A stretch of DNA of 64,000 bases from Solanum dulcamara (lineage: Eukaryota > Streptophyta > Magnoliopsida > Solanales > Solanaceae). The position numbers and the translations under genes are program-made. The stretch covers positions 89,070,341 through 89,134,340 of the forward strand of contig NC_077237.1 in assembly GCF_947179165.1 (NCBI RefSeq). The letters run 5' to 3'. The notes beneath the pieces are model-generated. The model worked only from the letters and a program-made list of their open reading frames with translations. It did not search any database and was not told the DNA's origin. The stretch's first letter is position 1. Every line of letters starts with the position of its first letter. Of the stretch, positions 11,553 through 22,997 are shown one piece after another.

Positions 11553-13207
11553 TTAGTATAAATCTACTAAAATCGTGTAAATGATCTTATACTAATATTG
11601 CAAAACAAAATAGTATTAGTATATGATATATTTGAAATATTAACATATATATTAGTTATATATATCAAAAATATCAATTATTATTTTTAAGTGAATGGAT
11701 GTAGAATATAATGTACAAATACTTTATTGGATTTTCATTATAAAAGTATCTATTTGAACCCATATTTTTATTTCATTTTGCACTTTGCAATTAAAAATGA
11801 TAACATAAAGGGCAAAATCAAATAAATATTAGATACATATATTCTGTTAATTATCTATGTGATCACAATCACCATTAAAGTTACCCTAAATTAATAATCT
11901 AAACAAATTATATGCATACCATCAATTTTCTTTATTCTTCTTTTCCCTTCACGAATCAAGATGTTTTGATTGATGGAGGAAAGTAAGGGAAACTTGCAAG
12001 AATCAAATGATAAACACGAAATTTCAAAATGAGGGAATTATAAATTTACAAAAAATTAAGGGAAAAAAATGAAGAGGATCAAACATCTTGATAAGTAAAA
12101 AAAAAAATCCTGGTAATTTTTTTTTAACCATATCAAATATGTAAACAACCATGAGAAATAGGGAGTAAAACTCCTTTATACCATAAGTGGATAAGTTATT
12201 TATTTTTCCAAAACTTAAATTTTGGTATTAATAATGGTATTTATTTTCAATGTTAAGATGCAATATTCCTCTTAATAACAGGCTTGAATTGCACTAATTC
12301 AAAGGTTATAATATTGTCCCATATGTGGACAAAGTACCCTGCATAATTAGATGATAAGATGCTAGGTTAAAAATTAAAGGCTGATACTCAATTTAACCTA
12401 GCATTTTGCGTATCAACCTTTAATTTTCACTATTTGATGACAACTTTGCATCTAATCCTATGATTGTGGATCCAAATTTTTGTTATCGGGTTGTGTGAAG
12501 TTTTATTTGTGCTATATAATATCCTCCTCAAGAACAAACAAGATGATAATGTTATGAAATTGAAAAGATTGATAAGCAATATTGTTTGACAATTCACACG
12601 ATATATAGTGTTTGACAAAAATAATTTTTTGCACTAATAAGAAATAAACGGTTGAAATGTAATAATCAAGGTTTTAGATGAGGTAGGAACACACACATAT
12701 GCTAGGCAAAAAGTTAATTGAAATAACAAAACTTGAGCTTGCGTAGAAAAATATATATATCAGGCAATCCAAAAAGGGCAATCCAAGAGCACATGTGCAA
12801 AGGGGGAAAAGGAACGCATGGGAGAGAAACCAAGAAAATACATTCATAGACAATTTTTGCTTGATCACTCATAGGGGAATCTCAAAGTTATAAAGCTCTC
12901 TTAATCTTTTCATCATAAATAAAAATATTTAATGACTATTAGAGGGGAATAGTAAGAGATTCAAATCATGGTTCATGAATATAGGTATTTTTTTTAATTA
13001 TAAGACAGGTTAAATATTAAATAGGAATATGATCAATTCATTATTCATATCCTGTAATTATGTTAGGTGCAGTTTCACTCTATAGTCATATGAAGAGTTT
13101 TGGATTAACAATTATTTTACTTTTTATTATACATATTAAAATATAGACAACAACTTAAATTACTATTCAATAATATAATAATAATAATCATATATGTATA
13201 TATATTA

Positions 13208-13337
13208 ATTAATTAACAGTCTTATTATAGTAACTCAATTTTATAGGGTTGTTTTGATATTTTAACATTCAACTTAATTAATGGTATTATTGTAGTAACT
13301 CAACTTTATAGGGTTATTTTGATGATTCAATATTCAG
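13208..13337. repeat. 65-bp tandem duplication
   Basis: TATTATAGTAACTCAATTTT (about 13223) and TATTATTGTAGTAACTCAAC (about 13285) begin diverged copies, both continuing into TATAGGGTT and TTTTGAT. Offset 65 bp. No gene overlaps it. Confidence 0.75.
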
Positions 13338-13977
13338 CTTTTTTTGTTCCCACATTTAATAATATATGATAGATTATTTAGTTGTGTTCTTTCATCAAGA
13401 ATTTACAATAGTTAAAGTTTTCTTCATATTCATTAGTTAGTGTATACATGTCTAGAGTAAGAAAGACATCATGTTATTGATTTGGCTTGAGAGACTGAAA
13501 GGAGACTATCACCCATGAATTATATATGTTGAGTCAATCACGAATGTAAGCGGTTAAGTAGAGTATGTTAAAAAAATTTGCTCCACAGTCCCAAATGAAT
13601 CTTAACATTAGACAAATTGCACAATTGCAAATGGTCAAATGTTTAAAAAAAAATGTCTAATTTAGATTATCAATATTTATTTTTTCTTTTTTAGACCACA
13701 ATTATAAAATTGCATTGAATATGTTATTACTCTTTTTATTTAATATTTATCTTTATTTTATATCATATAACTACTAAAGTTGAGGATTGTAAAAATTGCA
13801 GAGTATCTTTATGCATGATTAAGCATAATATATAAACATGTTCTATGATTTTGAGTAAAATAGGGATTTTTTAATTTTATTTTGCCTTTTGAAATTCACA
13901 ATGCAAACAATATATGAATGCTTGCCTTATATGTATTTTAACTGTTTCATCAGCTAAGATTTAGTAAAATTATTTTG

Positions 13978-14233
13978 GGGCAATTTTAATTTACACCACT
14001 ATCACAACCATTAATTTTTTACTTTTTAAAAAGAAGCAAATAAACTTTTTTAAAATAGAAAATGAGAGGAAAGAGCAAAAAAAATATGAGAAAGTAATAT
14101 GTTTAGGGCAATTTTATTTGACACCATTATTACAATCATTATTTTTTACATTTTAAAAAGAAGGAAATAAACCTTTTTAAAAATAAGAAAATGATAGGAA
14201 AAGGCAAAATAAATAAATAAATGAGAAAGTAAT
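13978..14233. repeat. 128-bp tandem duplication
   Basis: Two diverged copies start with GGGCAATTTTA (13978) and GGGCAATTTTAT (14106). Both run through ACACCA, TTTAAAAAGAAG and ATGAGAAAGTAATAT. Offset 128 bp; non-coding. Confidence 0.8.
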
Positions 14234-15907
14234 ATATTTATTGTCTCTTTTTAATATATGTCAATAAAAAATAAAGTTCATTTAAGTCATACATCTAATA
14301 ATTATATCCGTATTGATGATTTAATAAATTATAAAAAAAATTGTTTAGCATATCCGTATGAATGCTTACTCTATTTTATTATTCTTTTAAAACAAACCCT
14401 ACAAAAACGTTCAAAAATAAACTCTATTTTCCTGAAAAGATGTTCTCGGCAAAGAGTTACATATTTTCATTGTCTAAATTTACAGACACACACAACAGAG
14501 ATAATGATGCATATCTGCAAAATTAAAGGCAGCGTCTTCACTATGTATACCAATGGAGTAATAGTATATGCATATGGAGGTAATATCATTTCTAAACGGC
14601 AGCATTTTTAATGGGTATTATTCAACATTGCATATGCTATATGAACATAAATACTCTCTGCATTTAAAAAAAAATGACCTACTTTTTGGCTCATCTATCT
14701 ATCTTCAACAAAATATTTGTATGCTGGAAAATATTTTTATCCTTAGAACCTTATATGACTCACTAATTAATAATTATCAATTTGACATTTTTATTTTCTT
14801 TTTTGGGGTATTATATCATAATTAGTTCATTTGGTATTAAAATTTGAAATCCATGTAAACATTGCTTTGTATCTTCTTTCTCAGTGAATAAGAGAATTTA
14901 CTTTTGGTCCTTTATGTACTGCAAAGTGAGAAAAAAAGAAGTTCAATTCGTTAATTATATGCTTCGAAGTGACAAAATTCTGAACAGAAAGGAAGAAAGT
15001 TGGTCAAAGCAATATTCCAAATATCAATGTAACAAAAGTAGCAAAACAAACAATTATGAGCAATAATGTAGAGAAAAAATGGTACCTTTCTTTATTTTAT
15101 TGTATTGTATCGAATATTATTTTGATGAATATAATATTTGGATAGATAATATTGTTTTTTATTATTATACAATATCATATATTAATAATTTGAAGTCAAT
15201 TAAAGGATAAACCTATAAGAATAGTAGTTGTACGAGATAAGGCTACTATAAAAAATAAAAATGATGAAAGATAAATAGGACTATTAAATAATAAATATAT
15301 ACGAAATACGAAGAAAAAATAAGAAAATGATGCAATCACACTCACACACACTGAATCGTTACCTAACAATTAATTTAATGGTACAACACAATAAAGTTTA
15401 AGTAACCATCAAAATAAATATTATATTTAGACTAACAACACAATACAATACAATCGGTAACAACCATCGAAACAAGTTGTAAGGTGTTATGTGTTTTCCA
15501 TTTATTTTTCACAATAAATTATCAAGCAATTTTTTCTCACACTAAACTACGTACGAAAACACTGATATGTTACTCCTTTGATTTCAATTTATACGGTAGT
15601 GATAAAATTTTCAGAGTCAAACAATTTTTTATAAATTTCAGATGATTTTGTATCCTTGGAAGATGCAAAGAGATTTATGGATGCATGACACTATTGATAT
15701 CTCCTTATGAACTTTATCAAATATTTTCATACGTACATAGTTAATACTTATCATTAATTTTACTTTTTTTTTCTTATATAATTGGCCTGTTTGTTTATAG
15801 TGGAACAATGTACGGAAGAAAAAGGGAACATGAGAAGAGAGAAAATAGTTGCAAATGAAAGGTATGTTTAAATTGTATAACATTTCATGGAAAATGATAT
15901 TGTATGT

Positions 15908-16084
15908 GTTTTCATTCATCTATATTAGATAGTTAAGCTTAACTATAAAATATGTTATCTCATTTACTTATACTCATCAATCACAAGTAAAAAATGTCTA
16001 GAGTTTTATGACTTATTGAGACAAATATGTATGAGTAACATATTTTATGTGGTTATCTTAACTATCTAATAGATGAATGAAAAT
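15908..16084. mobile_element. MITE with ~60-bp inverted terminal repeats
   Basis: The left end GTTTTCATTCATCTATATTA and the right end ATAGATGAATGAAAATAC are inverse complements. The match continues inward through AGATAGTTAAG / CTTAACTATCT and AAAATATGTTA / TAACATATTTT. Total length about 177 bp with no coding capacity, fitting a miniature inverted-repeat transposon. The superfamily is not clear because no clean target duplication was identified. Confidence 0.7.
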
Positions 16085-16439
16085 ACATTAAAAGTCTAAA
16101 ATCTTAATCGAAAGTGTCAAATTGAAACACTTTATTAGAAATTGAGATGTTCAATTGAAACAAGATTTAGTTCGAATAATTTTTAAAAAGTTGATTATGT
16201 ACTTTCTAAATAGATAAATTAATGCAATTTATAATTTAAAATATATGCGTGATCAAATAACAATTAGGGGGAGAGGGGATGTTTTTGCTGAAGGTAAACT
16301 TTTTGAAAAATGAAAGATGATAAAACTTTTTGAAATGGCAAGTAACAATTAGTATTTCCACAGTTATGACGTATGAACAGTTTGAAGAAGAGAATTTAAA
16401 ATGATTCTTGTATCAACCTCATCACCTTCAATCAGAATT

Positions 16440-17142
16440 TTAATCACCGATCATCAATTTATCCAATGCTTCAACCAACAATATATCATATTCCATTTGC
16501 TTGCTCATCCTTTCTTGTTTTGTATCTTCTGTGAGTTTTTCAATCTCAGACTCAGCAAAACTCCCCTTCACCCCTGGGATTTCATTAGCTAATTTAGCAA
16601 GAAGCGTGTAGTAGTAATTGATATCTTCGCCAGGCTGTTGAATCTTTTTGACTTAGGGCAGTTATTGCCTCTTTCAGGTCATTTATGTCCTTTGATGCCG
16701 ATGAACTAGTGGGCTCCTCCTTTGCTGCAAATAGATCCCAGAAGGCATGAGTTTTGAGAAATAAGAGAAAATCAATATAAATGCAAAATATCAAATTCTT
16801 TCTTACCTACAACAACAGCAGAATCAACATTACGTTTCTTTGATGGCTCATTCGTTTCTGATACATAGAACCCAGAGAATGCATGAGTTGAGAAATAAAA
16901 AAAAATCCATATAAATGCATAATTGATTTGAATTTCTTTCTTACCCACAAGAACCGAATGAATATTACGTTTTCTTGATGACTCTTTTTCTTCTTTCATA
17001 TCTATACATGATCAGAATAACAGATGATGAGTTGATAAAGAAAGAAACAGTAATAATGCAATCATATTAATCGAATTTTTTTCTTACCCATAAACATGGA
17101 ATCGTCATCTTCTTTCTTTGATTGATGTTTCTGCTCTTCCAT
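16440..17142 (-). CDS. Unrecognised small gene with repeated exon modules and a probable frameshift
   Basis: Exons on the minus strand: 17142-17088, 17001-16945, 16857-16807 and a last exon from 16724. All three introns (86, 87, 82 bp) are GT-AG and phase 1. The first ATG has a strong context (ACCATGG). Exons 1-3 are variants of one module: EQKHQSKKEDDDSMFM, EKESSRKRNIHSVLV, ETNEPSKKRNVDSAVV; the introns are also alike (GTAAGAAA..., CAACTCATG...). As read, the last exon ends at TAA 16596-16594 and gives 97 aa. The next frame from the same exon stays open to 16440 and reads YYYTLLAKLANEIPGVKGSF..., ending LMIGD. A single extra A in an A5 run (16648-16652) would explain the shift, so either the allele is mutant or the base is a sequencing error. 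The basic KKR clusters suggest nuclear localisation. No known family was recognised. Confidence 0.55.
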
Positions 17143-19389
17143 GGTTACAGAACAAATATTGGAAAGATATGAATATGCTTAACTAATTCACTCTTGCAGT
17201 TCAAGAAGCGCTAACAATATAGCTTAACTGATTCGCGAAACGCTAAAAATAGAGCTTAACTGATTCGCTCAAAGACTCTGCAAATAACAGAGTATGATTT
17301 TGGCTCCTTTTAACATTATATTGAGTCGGTGAGAGATAAAAGGACCAAAAGTCTTGAGAGACAAGTTTGAGGGTTAAACAATATTTTATTCAATCAAGCG
17401 AGAGGCTTTAGCAATATGCTCTTATGATATGCATTTCAATTTTGCTCTTCATGTCACTTCATGAACGTACAAGTATGATTTATGAAATGCCAAAAAGTCA
17501 TATTTATCCTTCTTGTACTTTTTCCCAGACTTTGGAGGGCGCATAGGCCACGAAAAGCCTCAAAAGTTCATGTTTGTCGGGAAAGTTGTACTACTATGGT
17601 ACGATTTACTGCTTAACTGCTAGCTTTGACTCACCACTCCTTCGGGTTGTGAGGCAAAGATTCGTGGCATACCTTCCTTTTGAGGTTCTGTTAGCCCCAC
17701 CAGTAAGAAAGCTATTGAGTTGGAATCTCGCGGAGTTTGAATGGCTGCCGTCTATATTAATGTGAATCGCCTAAAATGTGTTGTAGTTGTGGTCTTGCAT
17801 GAATTGCATGGCAGCCGCCTATATGAACGTGAAACGCCTCAGTTAACCTGAAAGCTATTGACGTTGCAAGCATGCTTATGAACCCGCGACACCAAAATAC
17901 AAGCAAAAATTTTCTTCACCGTAAACTTATATTTTTGAATCATAATATAACAAAAGCTACGTCTTAAAGATATAACAAATTATGCCGCTTAATTCAAAGC
18001 AAAAGTTCAGTTCACAATCCACAATTTATGTCGTTAAAGGCATACCTAAATTCCTATTGAACTTACGATGAACAAGACAAAAGTTTAACTTTAGAACTCA
18101 CAAATTATGTGTAAGAGGCATAACTTTTGTAGAGTAAATTATATACTATACAACTTGTGACAGATAACTTAATTCCTACTGCATAACTTAATTTTCCTTC
18201 TTGCTACATTTGAGTTAAAATAAGTATGAATTTTTATTCAAATAGTAGTCAAAACACATTTTTATGAATTTTATATTTTAATTATTTGTTTTTTTTTTTA
18301 CCTATCTAAACTATCACTATCTATATATTAAATCATACCTCGAATAAAATGTTGATGGTTTGTGCAGTACACTCCTTTTTAAAAAAAAAGGAAGAAAAAG
18401 GTTCTCATGTTACACTTTTACTAATTTTGTGGATAAAAGTGTAAACAAATTATTGTAAAAATATGATGGGTCATCGCTATAAATCAAAATCGGGCCTCTT
18501 CCTTCTCCGATCGTGATTCCGCCATCGCTTAGCTGTCCGTGGGTTGTGCTCTAGACCCTTCTTCCTGGCTTGTTTTTTTTCCAGTAAGCTTCAATTTTAT
18601 ATTAAATTATAGGCAAAAACTTTATTTTGCTCCTTATAATATTTGACTAAGCACATTTATTAACCTTTAATTAGGTAAAATGTGTGTTGTGGACCCTTTT
18701 GGTTGTGAATGATATTAGTTACTTCTATTTGTATTATCTTCTTCCCATTTCACATACCATTTTATTGCGTATTTTTGAAACTTTATAACTGGGGATGAAC
18801 CACACTTTCCCTTCCATCCATTTTTACTTAGTTCACTACACTAAAAACAAATGACCATTTTTACTTATCCTATTTAGAAAATCAAGAGATAATTTATCAT
18901 TTCTACTGCATATTTTACCCCAAAACAAAATACAAAGAACTGACTTATTGTAACTTGGACCTTAACGCTCCATACCATTGAGCTACATATAGCTGAGATT
19001 GACATTTTTTCAACATAACACCTTTCTATATAATTAATAGAACCATTAACAACCACCGAAAATTTTATCAGAGAAAATAATAAGAAAAGGCAGCATCAGT
19101 TGAATCTTTTATACATTTTTTTTTATATAAAAAATGCAGCATTAGTTTAATACATATCCTCGAACTACAACAAGACCGAAATGGCATCCCGGAGCATGAA
19201 GCATCTTTCATTCAAGCAAGGTCCAGGAAGGGTCGACTGCATTGGGTGCTACAAAGGCCAATCTCAATGTTGGAGAACAAACTGAACTGATCCATCACAT
19301 TTCTAAATGTAGATTCTAGAAAAACGGTACTTTACAGTTCTTGCAAGTGGGTTAATCAGTGTAAATTCATTTGAAACATTCCACCAGGA
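17143..19389. other. Intergenic; short promoter-side repeat
   Basis: No convincing gene. At 17221 and 17253 the word AGCTTAACTGATTCGC is repeated with a 32-bp period, just upstream of the module-repeat gene. A GC-richer block at about 18490-18570 and one at 17560-17900 stand out but give no recognisable protein. The right end (about 19140-19389) is the likely 3' UTR of GOT1. Confidence 0.5.
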
Positions 19390-21274
19390 TTAAACAGGAA
19401 CGCGTTTTCCACGGTAGGGGTCAAAGAACTGCAGAGATAGAAAACAATCTCACACAAAAGGAAATTCAACAGTAACTGCAGCATATATATTTTCCGTGTT
19501 CTGCCTCCACGCTCCCGGCTTCCTTTTATTACTTCTACAGGATGCCGGGTAACTATGAGTGTAACAGTGGCATTAGATTAGAAATTGCAATTATTTTTCA
19601 TTTGAGCTATGATGTTTTTAATGTTCACTTAAAATGAGATGTGTTATTTTAGTAAATTAAGTGCACTCATCTTCAGCAAAGCTACCTTAATATAGTACTT
19701 CCAACATCTTTTCGACAGATTAGACATTCATAAGATTACTTTGCTAGAGGACAAAACTACATGGCCCAAATATATAGGAAGGATAACAAAGAGAATTGGG
19801 GAGAAGAGGAAGAAAGATGCTACAACAAACAATAACTTTGGAGGTAATAGCTGTTTCTCTACGAAAAAACAGAAGTTCCAAAAATCTCTCCCCTGCACAG
19901 AATATAACAAAGCTGATAGCCATTTAAGAAGATATATGATCGGGGAATAACATACCGATCTGACAAAAGGCTGCTGGAAGATCCAACCTACAATAGGTAT
20001 CTTTTGCAGGAAAACTGCCAGTGTTGGCCAGAAACCACTGTCCAAAACTATTTATTAGCAACCCGAGGGAAAAGCAAAAGGATTTTAGGACCTGTAATAA
20101 CTTATGAACCCAATTTACCTAAAGAGTACGACAAATCCATAGGCCTCAAGAATCATTCCCAGTATAGGCCAACCAATGACAACAAAGAAAAAGCCAATAC
20201 CAAATGAAATGGTTCCCTGTGGAACAAGCAAAGAAAAGTAAGCAAAATAGCTAAGCATAATAACAAATATAAACACAAATGATACATCACCAGATCATCA
20301 ATTTGAGAGAGTAAGAGGAAGGGGGGGTAGAGAAAAGCAAGAAAAAAGATACATAAAAGAAAGCAAACCTTATAATTACTACGTTTCATAAAGAACTGCA
20401 TTGATGACTTGAGACCAATGGTTAGTGCCACCCCTGAGATGAAGAGGATCTGATTCAGTAAAATAACAGTAGTCAAGTGGCAGAAAAGTGAGGTAAGCGG
20501 GTAAAAGAAAATCAAGGAAAACCAGAGAAATGTTATGATCATGGAAAGATATTGAACTTACATTGCCCATTGCAATTAGTCCCTTGTCGAAGAAGAAAAT
20601 TATACCCAGGAATGAGAAGAACGCTCCAAACCCTGTCAGTCCTAGCCCAATCTCTGTTTCAACAAGAATCCGAAGCTTAACAGACATAATATATCAAATA
20701 ACAGTGTTGCATGCTTCATTTTTATTTTATTTTGTCATCTTCCAAATAGAGTAGCACTAAGCAGAACACATCTAATATCTGGTAGGAGAAAATATCATAA
20801 TAATACTGACTTTTCACAAATCAAAATAGGATACAATCGTAAGAAAAATGCAAAAGAATAGCACTAAGCAGCAAACATATAACATCTGGTAAAAGAAAGC
20901 TTACTTTTCACAAATCAAACTAGGATGCAATCATTAGAAAAATTTGATGTGATAATTGACCAAACTATGCACAAGATGGAATGCTAAAACAGGTACGTTT
21001 TAAGGTTCAGCATCACATAAACTGAATTTTTATGCAACATATACATAATCCATATTAGTGTCCCAAGTATAGACTAGACCATAGCTATAATCCATATTGG
21101 TTTGTTGCATATGGCAGCACAAATCAAACCCTTAACCTCAAAGTTGGAAGTGGAGGCTCAGACTATCCGTCACTTGTCACATTCACCATTTTCATTTAGG
21201 TCAATGAAATAATTTGAGAGAAGAGGAGCATTAAATGACTTACTCTTCCGATCGTTCATTTCGAAGGACATCAT
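19390..21274 (-). CDS. GOT1: Vesicle transport protein GOT1 (Golgi transport 1), 140 aa
   Basis: Small four-helix membrane protein of the Got1/Sft2 family, which in yeast and plants works in ER-Golgi and endosome-Golgi vesicle fusion. Six exons: 21274-21244, 20653-20562, 20449-20369, 20216-20119, 20037-19956, 19428-19390. They total 141 codons, exactly the usual plant length. The protein begins MMSFEMNDRKKIGLGLTGFG. It shows hydrophobic segments FFSFLGIIFFFDKGLIAMG, ILFISGVALTIGL, ISFGIGFFFVVIGWPILGM and GFWPTLAVFL, and ends FFDPYRGKRVPV. The tail is normally FFDRYRGKRVPV in relatives I remember, so Pro replaces Arg here. Start: two ATGs are adjacent; the upstream one matches the family N-terminus MVSFEMNDRKK. 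All splice sites are GT-AG. Confidence 0.93.
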
Positions 21275-22663
21275 ATTTGACCAAATTCAGATAAAGTGGA
21301 ATCTAACGTCACCTACAATGCATAAAAGATACTAATCACTAAATACTGCCATGAATCACAATAGAAAAAAATAGGAGGAGAAAAGAGATGGAATCATAAA
21401 ATTGACAACAGCACAATACATGAAATAGTAAAAAATTGAGATATATTATGATTACGCAAAGTCTAGATCGGTCTTGGAGAGAAAATACGTAAGATGAGCG
21501 ATTTGATGGAACCAACAAAATATAGAGCTCTAAATGATGAATCTCAGAACTTCAGAACTTGATTATGTAGTTTACGGGTGTATTGTTAAGCAAAAGCAAG
21601 CTAATGCTATTGGCCTGATGGCGTCAATGGCACCTCTATAATCCCCCTTTTCAACCCGAATTTATTCATTAGGCCCACTTGACTTGTGGGCCGTCATGCA
21701 ACTTCTAACAAACTCAAACTCCAAAAAAGTACATAGAAAATAGGGAAGCTTACATAAATTTCCATTTGTTTAAGGAAATAATTACTTGCATATGCTCTAG
21801 TTTACAATATTAAGTATCTTGTCAGATTTTGATGCATCTAAATACGTTCAAATATATATATCTAGGGATATACTGAGTCAAAATTAGGTTTAATTTATTC
21901 TAGATACATCGCATCCAAGTGGATTCGCATGTATCTAGGATAAATAACAAATCGCGCTCACATCCCTCGCCACTCTCCTATATATCTAGTATCCCAGATT
22001 AATACAAATCACATCATATATATACAGATACATGTATCTAGTGTATACCTAATATAATTCGCATGTATCTGAGAAACATTACGAATCTCGCTCGCCTCTC
22101 TTCTTATTCTAGTGTATTTGGTAGCAAAAATTTATGTATCTAAGTGTATCTTTCTCAATGTATGGTAAGAAACTTCTAATTAGTGGTGAAAGTATAGGTA
22201 ATAATAGTATATATGGTAGCGATAGTTTTTTCTAGAAAATATGAAAAAAGTTGGTCTCCCCATTTCTTTTAAGTTTGAAATTTTATTTATTTTATGTGTT
22301 AAAAAATGGCAACAAGGATCAAAGACGTTTCGTTTTCTTACTTGTTGACATTTGACTAGCTAGTTCACATTTTCTTAGTTGTTTAGTAAAGTCTCATTTC
22401 TTGAGGTGATAAAATTGACGATTAATATACAGTTTTATAGCTTAGTCATCAGAAACATTAGTGTATCATTGTTCCAAGAGGCATTAGTGTGTGTCTATTG
22501 ATGAAAGCCAAAGATATGCTTAGTTGATGAGTTTCATGTGAAAATTTCTAGATGATCATTACGAATTAGCATAGATTTATGTTTAGAATCCAATATCACT
22601 TGCATATCACTCAGACAAGTTTTATTGCAAATAGGACTCTGAAAGCTTTGAAATTGAATTACA
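21275..22663. other. GOT1 upstream region and repetitive DNA
   Basis: 21275-21640 is the probable 5' UTR and promoter of GOT1. From about 21760 to 22230 the word ATGTATCT(A/G) and its relatives recur, with TCGCTC-GCCTCTC-like blocks at about 21950 and 22090. This looks like an old dispersed repeat of a type I have seen in nightshade genomes. No open frame of note. Confidence 0.4.
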
Positions 22664-22981
22664 ATTATTGTCTCTTCCTTCAGTTTATTGCCCCCTGTCT
22701 GCCCTCCATAGATTTTATGCTCATGGAATGGATTTCTTTTTACCTCTCTATTACACTTCACACAACACAGTTGCTAGTATAGAGCAACAAATATTACATT
22801 ATCATCTGTACATAAGAGGACTATTATTGTCTCTTCCTTCAGTTTATTGCCCCCTGTCTGCCCTCCATAGATTTTCTGCTCATGGAATGGATTTCTTTTT
22901 ACCTCTCTATTACACTTCACACAACACAGTTGCTAGTATAGAGCAACAAATATTACATTATCATCAGTACATAAGAGGACC
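22664..22981. repeat. 159-bp tandem duplication downstream of the BAHD gene
   Basis: Two nearly identical copies: 22664-22822 and 22823-22981, each starting ATTATTGTCTCTTCCTTCAG and ending ATAAGAGGAC. They differ at only a few bases (for instance ATTTTATGC / ATTTTCTGC), so the event is recent. They lie where the 3' UTR of the minus-strand BAHD gene should be, ending 17 bp from its stop codon. Confidence 0.9.
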
Positions 22982-22997
22982 AACATATATAGTAAAA

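Larger units (their letters stand above)
8781..16439. other. Gene-poor AT-rich region
   Basis: About 7.7 kb without a convincing gene. All open frames are short, AT-driven and lack family features. It holds several repeats listed separately: a 26-bp direct repeat, a Helitron-like end, two tandem duplications and a MITE. There is also a C homopolymer (10102-10113) and a sequence starting about 15571 (TACTCCTTTGATTTCAATTT) that resembles the end of a Stowaway-like MITE. Confidence 0.6.

Noticed and set aside
14258..14825. Two overlapping plus-strand open frames
   Set aside because: AT-rich, dominated by Ile/Leu/Asn/Lys/Tyr, with no motif or splice partners.
17574..17765. 63-codon plus-strand open frame
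   Set aside because: Short and without recognisable domain or supporting splice structure; composition does not single it out.
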